NCBI RefSeq assembly: GCF_030166555.2
Contig: NZ_CP126461.2
From: Acholeplasma laidlawii_A
GTDB taxonomy: Bacteria; Bacillota_I; Bacilli_A; Acholeplasmatales; Acholeplasmataceae
Strand: one strand, 5' to 3'
Length of the DNA: 64,000 nt
In this document: one piece after another, positions 1 to 9,768 of the stretch
Position numbering within the stretch: position 1 is the first letter of the stretch
Layout: each line of letters opens with the position of its first letter
Made by a program: the position numbers and the translations under genes
Notes under the pieces: generated by a model
What the model was told of the DNA's origin: nothing
The model's input: the letters and a program-made list of their open reading frames with translations, nothing else
Database searches by the model: none

Positions 1-1
1 C

Positions 2-2605
2 TTTAAATTGGTATCCGATGCCCTAACAACGCACTTTGACGGTGGACCAAGGTTATTAAAATCTGTCTTTCTAAAATATAGAGAAGGTTTATTAATTGGT
101 AGTGGTACCGAGCGTAGTGAAGTGTTTGAAGCTGCACTTAATTTAAATGATGAACAATTAAAAGAAGCAATCTCATTTTATGACTATATTGAGGTACAGC
201 CATTAAATGCATACCTCCATCTAGAAAATGAAATTGGTGCACTTGGTAGAGAAGTGATTCAAGCAGCAATAAAAAAGATTATTACGTATGCAAAAGAGCA
301 AAACAAAATAGTAATAGCATCTTCTAATGCGCACTATTTAAATCCGGAAGATAAGAAATATAGAGAAATATATATTCAAACAAAATCTGTTGGTGGTGGT
401 TTACACCCACTTGCAAATTATGAAAAATCACCAGACCAACATCTATTAACAACCACTGAAATGTTGGAAGCATTCTCATTTTTAGATCAACAAACAGCTT
501 ATGAGATTGTAGTTACAAATACAAACAAGTTAAGTGATATGTTTGATAATGTACGAGCTTTTCCTAAAGAACTATACTCTATTAAAGATCACGCATTTAA
601 AGATACATTAGGTATTCCATCGATTAAAGAACATGTTGAAGAGATGGTTATGAATGAAGCAAAAAGATTATATGGTGATCCAATACATCCATATGTGTTA
701 GGTAGAGTTAAAAGAGAATTAACCAATATTATTGATAACCAATTCGCACCAATTTATTTTATTTCTCATTTATTAGTTAAAAAATCATTAGATGATGGCT
801 ACTTAGTAGGTTCTAGAGGATCTGTTGGATCTTCACTTGTAGCAACCTTAATGAATATTACAGAAGTAAACCCTTTAAGACCACACTATCGTTGTAAGAA
901 GGGTGAATATGCAGTATTTAAACTGACAGATGAAGAAATCTATGAACAAGGTGTTGATGCTAGAGATGAACCATTCATCGAAGTATTAAAACATGTTAAA
1001 TCAGGTTATGACCTACCAGACATGAAGTGTCCTATTTGTGGGGAACCCATGCATAAAGATGGTCATGATATCCCGTTTGAAACCTTCTTAGGTTTTGATG
1101 GGGATAAAATTCCTGATATTGACTTAAACTTTAGTGGAGATTACCAGTCTAAAGCACATGACTATGTCAGAGAACTATTGGGTGAAGAATATACCTTTAG
1201 AGCCGGCACCATTCAAACGGTTGCTGAGCGTAACGCATTTGGTTATGTTAAAGGTTATTTAGAATACCTAGGTAAAGATGCAAGAAGTGCATATATTGAG
1301 CGTCTAGCTAAAGGTATTGAAGGTGTGAAACGTTCGACGGGTCAGCACCCAGGTGGGATTGTTGTTGTACCAAAGGATAAATCCATTTATGATGTAACAC
1401 CAATTCAATATCCAGCAGATGATGTCAATAGTGCATGGAAAACAACACATTTTGATTATCATGCCTTTGAAGATAACTTACTAAAATTAGATATTCTAGG
1501 TCACGATGATCCAACCATGATTAAGTTTTTAATGGACTATGTTAAAGAGCATCCTGAGGATTTCCCTTTTGATAATGCACAAGACATTCCGCTAGATGAT
1601 CCAAATGTCTACCGCTTATTCCAAAATACCTCTGTAATTGGATTAAAAGATAAAGATGATGTTTATGGTGACATTGCAAGTTATGCAATCCCGGAATTCG
1701 GTACACCGTTTACAAGACAGATGTTACAACAAACAAGACCTTCAACATTTGCAGGGTTGGTTAAAATATCTGGTCTATCGCACGGTACAGACGTTTGGCT
1801 AAAAAACTCTCAAGAACTTGTATTAGGTTCTACCCAATTTGGTAAAATTTCATTTGATGACATCATTGGTTGTCGTGATGATATTATGGTGGAGTTATCT
1901 AATCGTGGTATGAAAGAGGCAAAAGCATTTGAAATTATGGAGTTTGTTAGAAAGGGTAGACCCTCATCAAACCCTAAAAAATGGGCTGAATATGAAAATG
2001 AGATGAAAGCAAGTAAGATACCTGATTGGTATATATGGAGTGCATCTCAAATTAAGTATATGTTCCCTAAAGCGCATGCGACTGCATATGTTATTATGGC
2101 AATGCGTATTGCATGGTTTAAGGTCTATAGTCCACTGTTATTCTATTCAAGTTTCTTTAGTAAACGCGCTGTGCAATTTGAACATGATATTATGGTTGCA
2201 GGTACAAATGCAATTAGAAATAGAATTAATACATTAAGAAATGACAATAACATTACTGCGAAAGACCAAGATGTTATTGTGACACTTCTAGTCGCACTTG
2301 AAATGACAAAACGTGGATTTAAATTTTTACCTGTCAATATTAAAAAATCACATGCTAAAGAGTTTGTGATGGAAAAAAACGGATTACGTATGCCTTTTTC
2401 AAGTATTGATGGCCTTGGATTACAAGCTGCAATCAATATTGTTGAAAATAGAGAAGAAAAACCTTATAATTCAAAAGAAGATGCAAGAGTACGTGGAAAA
2501 TTAAACAAGACAGTATTTGAAAGATTAGATTTAGCTGGCGCATTTGATGACTTAGCAGATGTAAGTAGTGAACTTGATCATGGGTTATTTGCTCATAAAT
2601 ACTAA
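2..2605 (+). CDS. polC: DNA polymerase III alpha subunit, PolC type (3' part, 5' end outside window)
   Basis: This is the C-terminal ~865 residues of the replicative Gram-positive DNA polymerase PolC, which normally has about 1,400 residues. The frame is open to the left edge, so the gene starts upstream; the TTG at position 8 is not a real start. Visible PolC hallmarks are the GSRGSVGSSLVATL segment (about residue 268), a four-cysteine zinc site (one Cys after RPHYR, a CPIC pair about 50 residues later), the palm-type acidic motif PDIDLNFSGDYQ near nt 1110-1145, and the GQHPGG motif near nt 1340. The family acts in the replisome with the beta clamp. No clear terminator follows; a lone TATAAT lies before the next gene. 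Identification is firm. Confidence 0.96.
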   Translation, partial: FKLVSDALTTHFDGGPRLLKSVFLKYREGLLIGSGTERSEVFEAALNLNDEQLKEAISFYDYIEVQPLNAYLHLENEIGALGREVIQAAIKKIITYAKEQNKIVIASSNAHYLNPEDKKYREIYIQTKSVGGGLHPLANYEKSPDQHLLTTTEMLEAFSFLDQQTAYEIVVTNTNKLSDMFDNVRAFPKELYSIKDHAFKDTLGIPSIKEHVEEMVMNEAKRLYGDPIHPYVLGRVKRELTNIIDNQFAPIYFISHLLVKKSLDDGYLVGSRGSVGSSLVATLMNITEVNPLRPHYRCKKGEYAVFKLTDEEIYEQGVDARDEPFIEVLKHVKSGYDLPDMKCPICGEPMHKDGHDIPFETFLGFDGDKIPDIDLNFSGDYQSKAHDYVRELLGEEYTFRAGTIQTVAERNAFGYVKGYLEYLGKDARSAYIERLAKGIEGVKRSTGQHPGGIVVVPKDKSIYDVTPIQYPADDVNSAWKTTHFDYHAFEDNLLKLDILGHDDPTMIKFLMDYVKEHPEDFPFDNAQDIPLDDPNVYRLFQNTSVIGLKDKDDVYGDIASYAIPEFGTPFTRQMLQQTRPSTFAGLVKISGLSHGTDVWLKNSQELVLGSTQFGKISFDDIIGCRDDIMVELSNRGMKEAKAFEIMEFVRKGRPSSNPKKWAEYENEMKASKIPDWYIWSASQIKYMFPKAHATAYVIMAMRIAWFKVYSPLLFYSSFFSKRAVQFEHDIMVAGTNAIRNRINTLRNDNNITAKDQDVIVTLLVALEMTKRGFKFLPVNIKKSHAKEFVMEKNGLRMPFSSIDGLGLQAAINIVENREEKPYNSKEDARVRGKLNKTVFERLDLAGAFDDLADVSSELDHGLFAHKY

Positions 2606-2660
2606 TTGTATAAAATTACACATATTAAAGACTTATTTAATTAAAATGTTAAAATAAAGT

Positions 2661-2666
2661 TATAAT
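2661..2666 (+). promoter_or_regulatory. Probable -10 element for the YccA-like gene
   Basis: There is a perfect TATAAT 33 bases before the ATG at 2699. No good -35 box is visible at 16-18 bases spacing, so only the -10 is called. A ribosome binding site, AAGAGGTGA, precedes the start. Confidence 0.4.
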
Positions 2667-2698
2667 AATCTTGAAAATGATGAAGAGGTGAAACGAAT

Positions 2699-3439
2699 AT
2701 GCGTAGTTCAAATCCAGTATTTACAAGCTTGGAAAAACAAGCATTTACAGATAATGTAGAAGTTGCAACTAAATCAGGTATTACAATAAAAACGATTACT
2801 CTTGTAGTCATATCCTTAATCACGGGTTTTGCATCCATCTTCTTAGCACAAGTGATGCCTGAAGGATTACTATTTGGTATTTTAATTGGTTCAGGAATCT
2901 TTGCATTCATATCAGTATTACTTGCAATGTTTGTACCTAAACTTGCTGCATCTATGAGTATTTTATATGCAGTACTACAAGGTTTTACATACGGACTTTT
3001 AACTTGGGTATTAGAAATGTACTTCCCAGGTGTTGCATCAATTGCACTCCTAGGTACAGCACTTGTATTTGGGGTGATGTTCACACTATATAATACAGGG
3101 TTATTAAGAGGGTCTAACCTTTTAAGATCCGTTGTATTTGGTGCATTATTAACTGTATTAGTTGGATCTTTAATCGTTGGTATTGTAGGTTTAGTGAATC
3201 CTGAATATATTAATGGATTCTTCTCATACGAAGTTACAATAGCAATCAGTTTAATCTTAATCGTTATGGGTGCATTAATGTTAACTCTAGACTTTGATCG
3301 TGCTGAAAGTGTTGTAAAAATGGGACTTCCAAAACACTATGAATGGACCGTTGCTTTAGGTTTTATGGTAACATTAATATGGATATACTATAATATCCTA
3401 AGATTAGCAGTTACAGTTATGGGTAGAAATAATAATTAA
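2699..3439 (+). CDS. YccA/Bax inhibitor-1 family membrane protein
   Basis: A 246-residue integral membrane protein with about seven hydrophobic segments from residue 28 to the end. The N terminus begins MRSSNPVF, a signature of the bacterial Bax-inhibitor/YccA group (COG4760 type). The biochemical role of these proteins in bacteria is not settled; some related BI-1 proteins are pH-sensitive calcium leak channels. It is a single gene between polC and the Phe T-box, with the strong ribosome binding site AAGAGGTGA. Nothing here suggests a specific partner. Confidence 0.8.
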   Translation: MRSSNPVFTSLEKQAFTDNVEVATKSGITIKTITLVVISLITGFASIFLAQVMPEGLLFGILIGSGIFAFISVLLAMFVPKLAASMSILYAVLQGFTYGLLTWVLEMYFPGVASIALLGTALVFGVMFTLYNTGLLRGSNLLRSVVFGALLTVLVGSLIVGIVGLVNPEYINGFFSYEVTIAISLILIVMGALMLTLDFDRAESVVKMGLPKHYEWTVALGFMVTLIWIYYNILRLAVTVMGRNNN

Positions 3440-3454
3440 AACGTTGATATAACA

Positions 3455-3675
3455 GTAGTAAAGTATATTTAATTCTTAACCAGCGATAAAGTGGGATAGT
3501 GGAAGCCACTTAAGAAATATATATTTGAATTCAGTTATGGAGTGAAGGGGTAAAATCCTTTCCGTAGATCTTACGTTACAAGAAATTAAGTGCCAAGATT
3601 TTTCTTGGAACTAAGGTGGTACCGCGATTGATCGTCCTTAGCGTATATTTATACGTCTAAGGACTTTTATTTTAA
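3455..3675 (+). promoter_or_regulatory. T-box riboswitch, phenylalanine-specific, upstream of pheST
   Basis: A classic T-box leader. The T-box proper, AAGGTGGTACCGCG, is at 3613-3626. The specifier loop reads GAA-TTC-A, with TTC (Phe) at 3530-3532, matching the enzyme encoded downstream. An AGTGAAGGGG segment and other conserved leader elements follow the specifier. A terminator hairpin at 3634-3664 overlaps the antiterminator pairing region and is followed by a T-rich tract. Uncharged tRNA-Phe is expected to stabilise the antiterminator and allow pheST transcription. Confidence 0.93.
3634..3670 (+). terminator. T-box terminator hairpin
   Basis: GTCCTTAG-CGTATA pairs with TATACG-(T)-CTAAGGAC (one bulged base), followed by TTTTATTTT. 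It is the terminator half of the Phe T-box switch. Confidence 0.85.
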
Positions 3676-3699
3676 ATATGATAAGGAGAAATATGGAAA

Positions 3700-4713
3700 A
3701 TGAAGGAAAAAATAGATTCGATTGTTACATCATTAAATGATAAAATCCATCCGGATTTAACATTAAATGATTTAGAAGCATTAAGAGTTGAGTATCTAGG
3801 GAAAAACGGTATTTTAACATCTCAGATGTCTTTAATAAGAACATTACCAAATGAAGAAAAACCAAAGTTTGGTCAATGGATCAATGATGCAAAGCTTTCG
3901 ATTGAACATGTAATTACAGAACAAAAAAATATATTACTTACAAAAGCAATGAATGAACAACTAAAAAAAGAAACACTTGATGTTACAATGCCAGGGTTAA
4001 ACTTTAAAAAAGGTAGCCTACATCCATTAACCTTAGTAACTCAAGATTTAGAAGATTACTTTATTGGTTTAGGCTATAAGGTGGCTGAAGGTCCAGAACT
4101 AGAGTTAGATAAATATAACTTTGAAATGATGAATCTAGCAAGTGATCACCCTGCTAGAGAAATGCATGATTCTTTTTATGTGACTCAAAATACATTATTA
4201 AGAACACATACATCACCTATTCAAGCGCGTTATATGGAAAAATCAAAGGGTCAGCCGATTGCGATTATTGCTCCAGGTAAAACCTATAGAAGAGATCCAG
4301 ATGATCGTACACACTCACACCAATTTATGCAATGTGAAGGTTTAGTAATCGATAAGAATGTTACATTTGCACACCTTAAAGAAACACTACTAGGTATGGC
4401 ACGTCATATCTTTGGTGAAGAAAGAACGATTCGTTTAAGACCGTCTTATTTTCCGTTTACTGAACCATCTGTAGAAGTTGATGTATCCTATGTGGATAAT
4501 GACGGTAAAACAGAATGGATTGAAGTTTTAGGTGCTGGTATGGTACATCCGAATGTGTTAACTATGGGTGGATATGATCCTAAAGTATACCGTGGGTTTG
4601 CTTTTGGGATTGGACTTGAACGTATTGCCATCTTAAAATATAAGATTGATGATATCCGTCAATTCTATACGAATGACTTACGCTTCTTAAATCAATTTAA
4701 AGGAGTCTTATAA
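3700..4713 (+). CDS. pheS: Phenylalanyl-tRNA synthetase alpha chain
   Basis: 337 residues, the usual PheS length. It charges tRNA-Phe as an alpha2-beta2 enzyme with PheT. The N-terminal ~90 residues form the expected tRNA-contacting coiled coil; the class II catalytic core follows, with RTHTSPIQARYM, HTHSHQFMQCEG (motif 2 region) and GFAFGIGLERIAILKY (motif 3) near the C terminus. The start is set by ATAAGGAG at 3681-3688; an ATG at 3693 is out of frame. The stop overlaps the pheT start by one base (TAATG), so the two are co-translated under T-box control. Confidence 0.97.
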   Translation: MKEKIDSIVTSLNDKIHPDLTLNDLEALRVEYLGKNGILTSQMSLIRTLPNEEKPKFGQWINDAKLSIEHVITEQKNILLTKAMNEQLKKETLDVTMPGLNFKKGSLHPLTLVTQDLEDYFIGLGYKVAEGPELELDKYNFEMMNLASDHPAREMHDSFYVTQNTLLRTHTSPIQARYMEKSKGQPIAIIAPGKTYRRDPDDRTHSHQFMQCEGLVIDKNVTFAHLKETLLGMARHIFGEERTIRLRPSYFPFTEPSVEVDVSYVDNDGKTEWIEVLGAGMVHPNVLTMGGYDPKVYRGFAFGIGLERIAILKYKIDDIRQFYTNDLRFLNQFKGVL

Positions 4714-7067
4714 TGTTTATTTTAGATAATATATTAAAACAATTTATTGAAGTACCGAATGATTTATATGAAAAGACAAATCAACAAATCATCGAAGTCG
4801 ATGATTATTTAGCATTAAACTCATCGACTAAACTTGTAGTAGGTTATGTTGAAACATGTGTTAAACATCCAAATGCCGATACTTTAAGTAAAACTACAGT
4901 CAATATCGGTAGTGAAGTTTTAGACATCATTTGTGGGGCACCAAACGTGCGCAGCGGGCAATATGTTATTGTTGCTCAAGTAGGATCTGTACTTCCAGGT
5001 AATTTTGAAATTAAAGCAGCAGTCGTTCGTGGTGAAACATCAAATGGTATGATCTGTTCATTAAAAGAATTAGGATTTGATGAAAAACATGTACCTGCTC
5101 AGTATAAAGATGGCATTTATAATTTTAGCCATAAAGTAACACCTGGTGAGGATGCACTTAAAGCACTTGGTTTAGATGGCATGAAACTACTTTTAGGGTT
5201 AACACCAAATCGAGGGGATTTACTATCTCATCTAGGGTTTGCTTATGATTTAGCGTCAATGACTAATAAAAAGGTCCATATTCCAAAACCAACATTTAAA
5301 GAAGTAGCACATAAAAATGATGTTCAAGTAGTACTAGATACTAATAACTGTTTAACGTATGATTTAAGAGTTATGGATGTTGAGGTTAAAGAAAGTCCAT
5401 GGTGGTTAAAAAACGCTCTAATTCAAAGCGATATTCGTCCGATTAATAACGTAGTAGATATTACAAACTATATCTTAATTACTTACGGTACACCACTACA
5501 TGCATTTGATGCAAACAAAGTAAATTCAAATACAGTTTTAGTACGTCAAGCACATGAAGGTGAAGAAGTTGTTACACTAGATGAAGTTACACGTGTATTA
5601 GAACCGTCAGACATCGTAATTACAGATGGTAATAATGCAATCGCACTTGGTGGTGTGATGGGTTTATTAGAATCTGGTATTGATGAAAGTACAACTAAAA
5701 TTATGCTTGAAGCAGCTCAATTTAGTCCAAGTGTGATTGCTAAAACATCTAAACGCTTAGATTTAAGAAGTGATTCATCACTACGTTTTGAGCGTGGCAT
5801 TGACCAGAAAAGAGTACGTATTGGTTTAGAAGCAGCTACTCAACTTCTTGTTGAGTTAGCAGATGCTAAAGTTTATCAAGGTATTTCATCAAAAACAAAT
5901 GTAATAGAAGAAAACCCATGGATTGAATTATCACTAGAACATGTAAATGGTTTATTAGGAACAACACTAAATGATACTGAATTACACAAGATACTTGCAC
6001 AGTTAAACTATCAAACAAAATTAGACAACAACACATTACTTATTCAAGCACCAGGGTATAGAAAAGATATCTTAATCGAAGCAGATGTTATCGAAGAAGT
6101 CTTACGTGTTTATGGTTATCACCATATTGAAGGTAAAAAACTTCAACCAAATTTATTAGGTGAACTATCCTACAATCAAAAAATGAATAGAGCACTTAAA
6201 CATACATTAGTAGGTTTAGGCTTAAATGAAGTGATTAACTACAGTTTAGTATCAGAATCAGATATTGAGTCATTCCCTAAAGTCGGTGAATCAGTAAGTA
6301 TTTTAATGCCGTTAAGTGATGATCGTAAGATTTTACGTCAATCATTAATACCAGGTTTATTAAAAAACTTAAACTATCATCTATCAAGACAAATGTCACA
6401 TATCACATTATTTGAAATGGGTCACGTCTTTGCAAAAGATGTTGAAAAAAATCACTTAGCAGTGTTAATCAATGGTAATTTACTAGATTCTAACTACTTA
6501 AAACGTGATATTAAATCAGATTTCTATACATTAAAAGGTATCTTAGAACAAATCGGTGTGACATTAAATGTCTCATTTGATGTTAAACAATCCTCCCGTG
6601 TAACTGCCCTACACCCTGGTATCCAAGGCGATATTTATGTAGGAGATTTATTTGTTGGGGTCATTGGTAAAACACATCCATTAACTGATGAAGCTTATGA
6701 TATTAAAGATACTTATGTATTAGAATTAGATTTATCTAAACTCATTACAACAAAATCACCAATGATTTTTGAAAGTATTTCTAAATACCCATCGATTCAA
6801 AGAGACATCTCGTTTGTCGTATCTAAAGACTATCCAATTAGCGATATTTTAGGTATTATTAAACAAACAGATAGAAAACTATTAACCAATATTGAAGTGT
6901 TTGATGTCTATAGTGGATCAAGTATTGAAGAAGGATTCCACTCACTAGCAATTTCAATGACATTCAATAATAAAGAAAAAACACTAGAAAAATTAGATGT
7001 TGAAAAAGCACTCAAATCCATTCAAAACAGATTAGAATTCAATTTTAAAGCAGTATTTAGAGCATAA
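4713..7067 (+). CDS. pheT: Phenylalanyl-tRNA synthetase beta chain
   Basis: 784 residues, typical bacterial PheT. In order: an N-terminal EMAP/tRNA-binding-like domain (about 40-150, with CGAPNVRSGQ), the B3/B4 editing region, the B5 domain, the degenerate synthetase core, and a C-terminal anticodon-binding FDX-ACB domain starting around KYPSIQRDISFVV. It partners with PheS. The start overlaps the pheS stop. No features are missing. Confidence 0.97.
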   Translation: MFILDNILKQFIEVPNDLYEKTNQQIIEVDDYLALNSSTKLVVGYVETCVKHPNADTLSKTTVNIGSEVLDIICGAPNVRSGQYVIVAQVGSVLPGNFEIKAAVVRGETSNGMICSLKELGFDEKHVPAQYKDGIYNFSHKVTPGEDALKALGLDGMKLLLGLTPNRGDLLSHLGFAYDLASMTNKKVHIPKPTFKEVAHKNDVQVVLDTNNCLTYDLRVMDVEVKESPWWLKNALIQSDIRPINNVVDITNYILITYGTPLHAFDANKVNSNTVLVRQAHEGEEVVTLDEVTRVLEPSDIVITDGNNAIALGGVMGLLESGIDESTTKIMLEAAQFSPSVIAKTSKRLDLRSDSSLRFERGIDQKRVRIGLEAATQLLVELADAKVYQGISSKTNVIEENPWIELSLEHVNGLLGTTLNDTELHKILAQLNYQTKLDNNTLLIQAPGYRKDILIEADVIEEVLRVYGYHHIEGKKLQPNLLGELSYNQKMNRALKHTLVGLGLNEVINYSLVSESDIESFPKVGESVSILMPLSDDRKILRQSLIPGLLKNLNYHLSRQMSHITLFEMGHVFAKDVEKNHLAVLINGNLLDSNYLKRDIKSDFYTLKGILEQIGVTLNVSFDVKQSSRVTALHPGIQGDIYVGDLFVGVIGKTHPLTDEAYDIKDTYVLELDLSKLITTKSPMIFESISKYPSIQRDISFVVSKDYPISDILGIIKQTDRKLLTNIEVFDVYSGSSIEEGFHSLAISMTFNNKEKTLEKLDVEKALKSIQNRLEFNFKAVFRA

Positions 7068-7135
7068 CTTGATTTCTATTTCACCATATGAAAATTTATC
7101 AAAATCTTGTATAATAACAAGTGAGGAATAATATT

Positions 7136-8152
7136 ATGCTAATTTATGATTTAACATACGAAGAATTAGAAGAATTCATCGTAGAAAACGGCTATAAGAA
7201 ATTTAGAGCCGATCAAATTTGGAACTGGCTCTATAAACAAAAAATAGAGGCGTTTAGTGAAATGAATAACATCCCAGAGGACATCATTAAATTATTGAAT
7301 GATAATTTTACCTTTGCAGGACTTGAGACGGTCATTAAAAATACAAGTGCAGATGGTACAATTAAGTTTTTATTTGACTTAAAAGATGCGAATCTAATTG
7401 AAACGGTATTAATGAATCACAACTATGGCATGAGTGCCTGTGTGACCACTCAAGTAGGATGTAACATTGGATGTAGTTTTTGTGCATCTGGTGTATTAAA
7501 GAAGAAAAGAGACTTAACAGCAGGAGAAATTGTTGCACAAATTATTCGTGCAGAAAAAGAATCAGGTGTGAGAGTGTCTAGTATTGTTATTATGGGTATT
7601 GGTGAACCATTTGATAACTATAAGAACTTTGTTAAATTTATTAGCATTGTAAATCATCCTAAAGGACTAGCCATTGGTGCAAGACATATAACAGTGTCTA
7701 CATCAGGTTTAGTACCTAAGATTAAAGAATTTGCTCATTTAGGTATTCAAGTAAACTTAGCAGTGTCGCTACATGCACCGAATAATGAGATTAGATCTAA
7801 ATTAATGAAAATTAATGATAGATTCAAAGTAGAAGAAGTCGTAGATGCAATCAAATACTACATTCATGTAACAAATAGAAGAGTTACCATTGAATATATT
7901 ATGATTCAAGATTTAAATGATAGTGTAGAAACTGCAGTAGAATTAGCTAAACTCTTAAAGGGTATGAATGTCTATGTGAACTTAATTCCATATAACACCG
8001 TTAAAGAAGCTGATTATCAACGATCAAGTCTTGAAAATCGTTTAGCATTCCATAAGACATTAAAAGAACATAAAATCACAGCGATTTTAAGAAAAGAACA
8101 AGGTCATGACATTAATGCTGCTTGTGGCCAATTAAGAAGTCAAAATCTATAA
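7136..8152 (+). CDS. rlmN: Dual-specificity 23S rRNA/tRNA adenine-C2 methyltransferase RlmN
   Basis: A 338-residue radical-SAM methyltransferase that methylates A2503 of 23S rRNA and A37 of some tRNAs. The cluster-binding motif CxxxCxxC is C109-C113-C116 (CNIGCSFC). The two methyl-transfer cysteines are C102 (SACVTTQVG) and C330 (NAACGQL), with family spacing. The in-frame GTG at 7121 is better read as part of the Shine-Dalgarno (GTGAGG) for the ATG at 7136. A TATAAT lies at 7110-7115. It begins the rlmN-rsgA-rpe-thiN operon. Confidence 0.95.
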   Translation: MLIYDLTYEELEEFIVENGYKKFRADQIWNWLYKQKIEAFSEMNNIPEDIIKLLNDNFTFAGLETVIKNTSADGTIKFLFDLKDANLIETVLMNHNYGMSACVTTQVGCNIGCSFCASGVLKKKRDLTAGEIVAQIIRAEKESGVRVSSIVIMGIGEPFDNYKNFVKFISIVNHPKGLAIGARHITVSTSGLVPKIKEFAHLGIQVNLAVSLHAPNNEIRSKLMKINDRFKVEEVVDAIKYYIHVTNRRVTIEYIMIQDLNDSVETAVELAKLLKGMNVYVNLIPYNTVKEADYQRSSLENRLAFHKTLKEHKITAILRKEQGHDINAACGQLRSQNL

Positions 8153-8168
8153 GGAGATACTAATATTT

Positions 8169-9122
8169 TTGAGTAAAGCGCGCGTAATTAAATTAATCGG
8201 AGGCTTATATAGCTTTAAAGACCTAAAGACACAAGCAGTGTATGAAGGTTATGCAAAGGGTAAGTTTAGAAAGGTAAGAGTCGATAAAAACTCAAGCTTT
8301 AATAAAAACATCACGAAAAGCACTAAAAAAGATATCAAAGACATCGTTTTAAGTCCTAAGGTTGGTGATATTATCTATTATAGTTTTGAATCTGATCAGT
8401 ACATGATTACTGAAGTGCTTGAAAGAAAAAATGAACTTATTAGACCAGATGTTGCAAATATTGATCAAGTATTATTGGTATTTTCAGCCATAAGACCCGA
8501 TTTTAGTTTTAATTTACTAGATAAATTTTTAGTGATACTAAAACATCATGAATTAACACCGGTAATTGTCGTATCTAAAGTAGACTTAATGACGGATGAA
8601 AATTTAAAATCTCTAAAAGAAGATTTAAAATTTTACGAACCATTTTATGATATTCATTATGTCAATAGTAAGGCACGTATTGGCATAGATACATTGGATG
8701 GTATATTCGAAGACAAAATCACAATTCTAGCAGGTCAAACAGGTGCAGGTAAGTCAACGCTTTTAAATGCATTAAGACCTGAACTGGAATTAAAAACTCA
8801 AGAAATATCGGATGCACTTGGTCGTGGTAAGCATACAACTAGACATTCTGAACTCTATGAGTTTGGTGGTGGTTATATTTGTGATACGCCAGGATTTAGT
8901 AAAGTGGACTTTGAATTTCATGATTATACGACACTAAAAGACTACTTTGTAGACTTTTCTAAGTATAGTGATCAGTGTAAGTTCGGTCATAGTTGTTTAC
9001 ATATTAACGAACCAAATTGCATGGTTAAAGAAAAGATTAAGTCTAAAGAAATACTGCAATCTAGGTATGATAGTTACTTAAATTTCGTAGAAATATTAAA
9101 AAATAGAAAAGAAAAGTATTAG
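8169..9122 (+). CDS. rsgA: Ribosome small subunit maturation GTPase RsgA
   Basis: A 317-residue, circularly permuted GTPase for late 30S assembly. The N-terminal OB fold covers about residues 1-80. The G motifs come in permuted order: G4 VVSKVDL (~134), G1 GQTGAGKST (~190), G3 DTPGF (~239). A C-terminal zinc finger has C-x-F-G-H-x-C then C (CKFGHSCLHINEPNC). The start is TTG, preceded by AAGGAGATA at the end of rlmN; the gap to rlmN is 16 bases. It is in the same order as Bacillus, but without prpC-prkC between it and rlmN. Confidence 0.95.
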   Translation: MSKARVIKLIGGLYSFKDLKTQAVYEGYAKGKFRKVRVDKNSSFNKNITKSTKKDIKDIVLSPKVGDIIYYSFESDQYMITEVLERKNELIRPDVANIDQVLLVFSAIRPDFSFNLLDKFLVILKHHELTPVIVVSKVDLMTDENLKSLKEDLKFYEPFYDIHYVNSKARIGIDTLDGIFEDKITILAGQTGAGKSTLLNALRPELELKTQEISDALGRGKHTTRHSELYEFGGGYICDTPGFSKVDFEFHDYTTLKDYFVDFSKYSDQCKFGHSCLHINEPNCMVKEKIKSKEILQSRYDSYLNFVEILKNRKEKY

Positions 9123-9133
9123 GAGGGGACAAA

Positions 9134-9766
9134 ATGAAAGTTGCACCGTCGATATTGACAGCAAATTTTATACGCTTGGAAGACGAACTTAAATCAATAG
9201 AGGAAGGCTCGGATTATATTCATGTGGACGTTATGGATGGCCACTTTGTACCAAACATTAGTTTTGGACCAGCGATAGTTTCACAAATTGGTGAACTCAC
9301 TAAACTACCAATGGATATTCATCTTATGGTAGAGCACCCATTAGATTGGATTGATAAAGTAATCTTTCCAACTACAGAATTTATTACAATCCATGCGGAA
9401 TGTAATAGATTTAAAGAAAGTATTCGTAGAATTCTTTATTTAGGTAAAAAAGCAGGTTTAGCTATTAAACCAAGCACAGACGTAGACTTTATCAAACCTT
9501 ATTTAAGTCAACTAGACCTCGTATTAGTCATGGGTGTTGAGCCTGGATATGGTGGACAATTATTTATCCAAAATCAATTAAGAAAAATTGAAGAACTTGC
9601 ACAACTTAAAGAAGAAAATGGATATCACTACGAAATTCAAGTAGATGGTGGCATTAACGTTTCTACAGCAAAACAAGTCAAAGATGCAGGAGCAACCATT
9701 GTTGTTGCAGGTACATTCATCTTTAATTACGAAGATCGTAAGGAAAGAATTGAATCACTTAAATAG
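9134..9766 (+). CDS. rpe: Ribulose-phosphate 3-epimerase
   Basis: A 210-residue TIM-barrel enzyme interconverting ribulose-5-P and xylulose-5-P in the pentose phosphate pathway. Motifs seen: APSILTANF at the N terminus, HVDVMDGHFVPNISFGP (metal and catalytic Asp), DIHLMVEHP, VEPGYGGQ and the C-terminal QVDGGIN. The ribosome binding site AGGAGGGGAC is very strong. It lies 11 bases after rsgA and 2 bases before thiN. Confidence 0.96.
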   Translation: MKVAPSILTANFIRLEDELKSIEEGSDYIHVDVMDGHFVPNISFGPAIVSQIGELTKLPMDIHLMVEHPLDWIDKVIFPTTEFITIHAECNRFKESIRRILYLGKKAGLAIKPSTDVDFIKPYLSQLDLVLVMGVEPGYGGQLFIQNQLRKIEELAQLKEENGYHYEIQVDGGINVSTAKQVKDAGATIVVAGTFIFNYEDRKERIESLK

Positions 9767-9768
9767 CC

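Noticed and set aside
2641..3084. Minus-strand frame of 147 codons opposite the YccA-like gene
   Set aside because: It is the antisense shadow of a clear membrane-protein gene and has no start signals.
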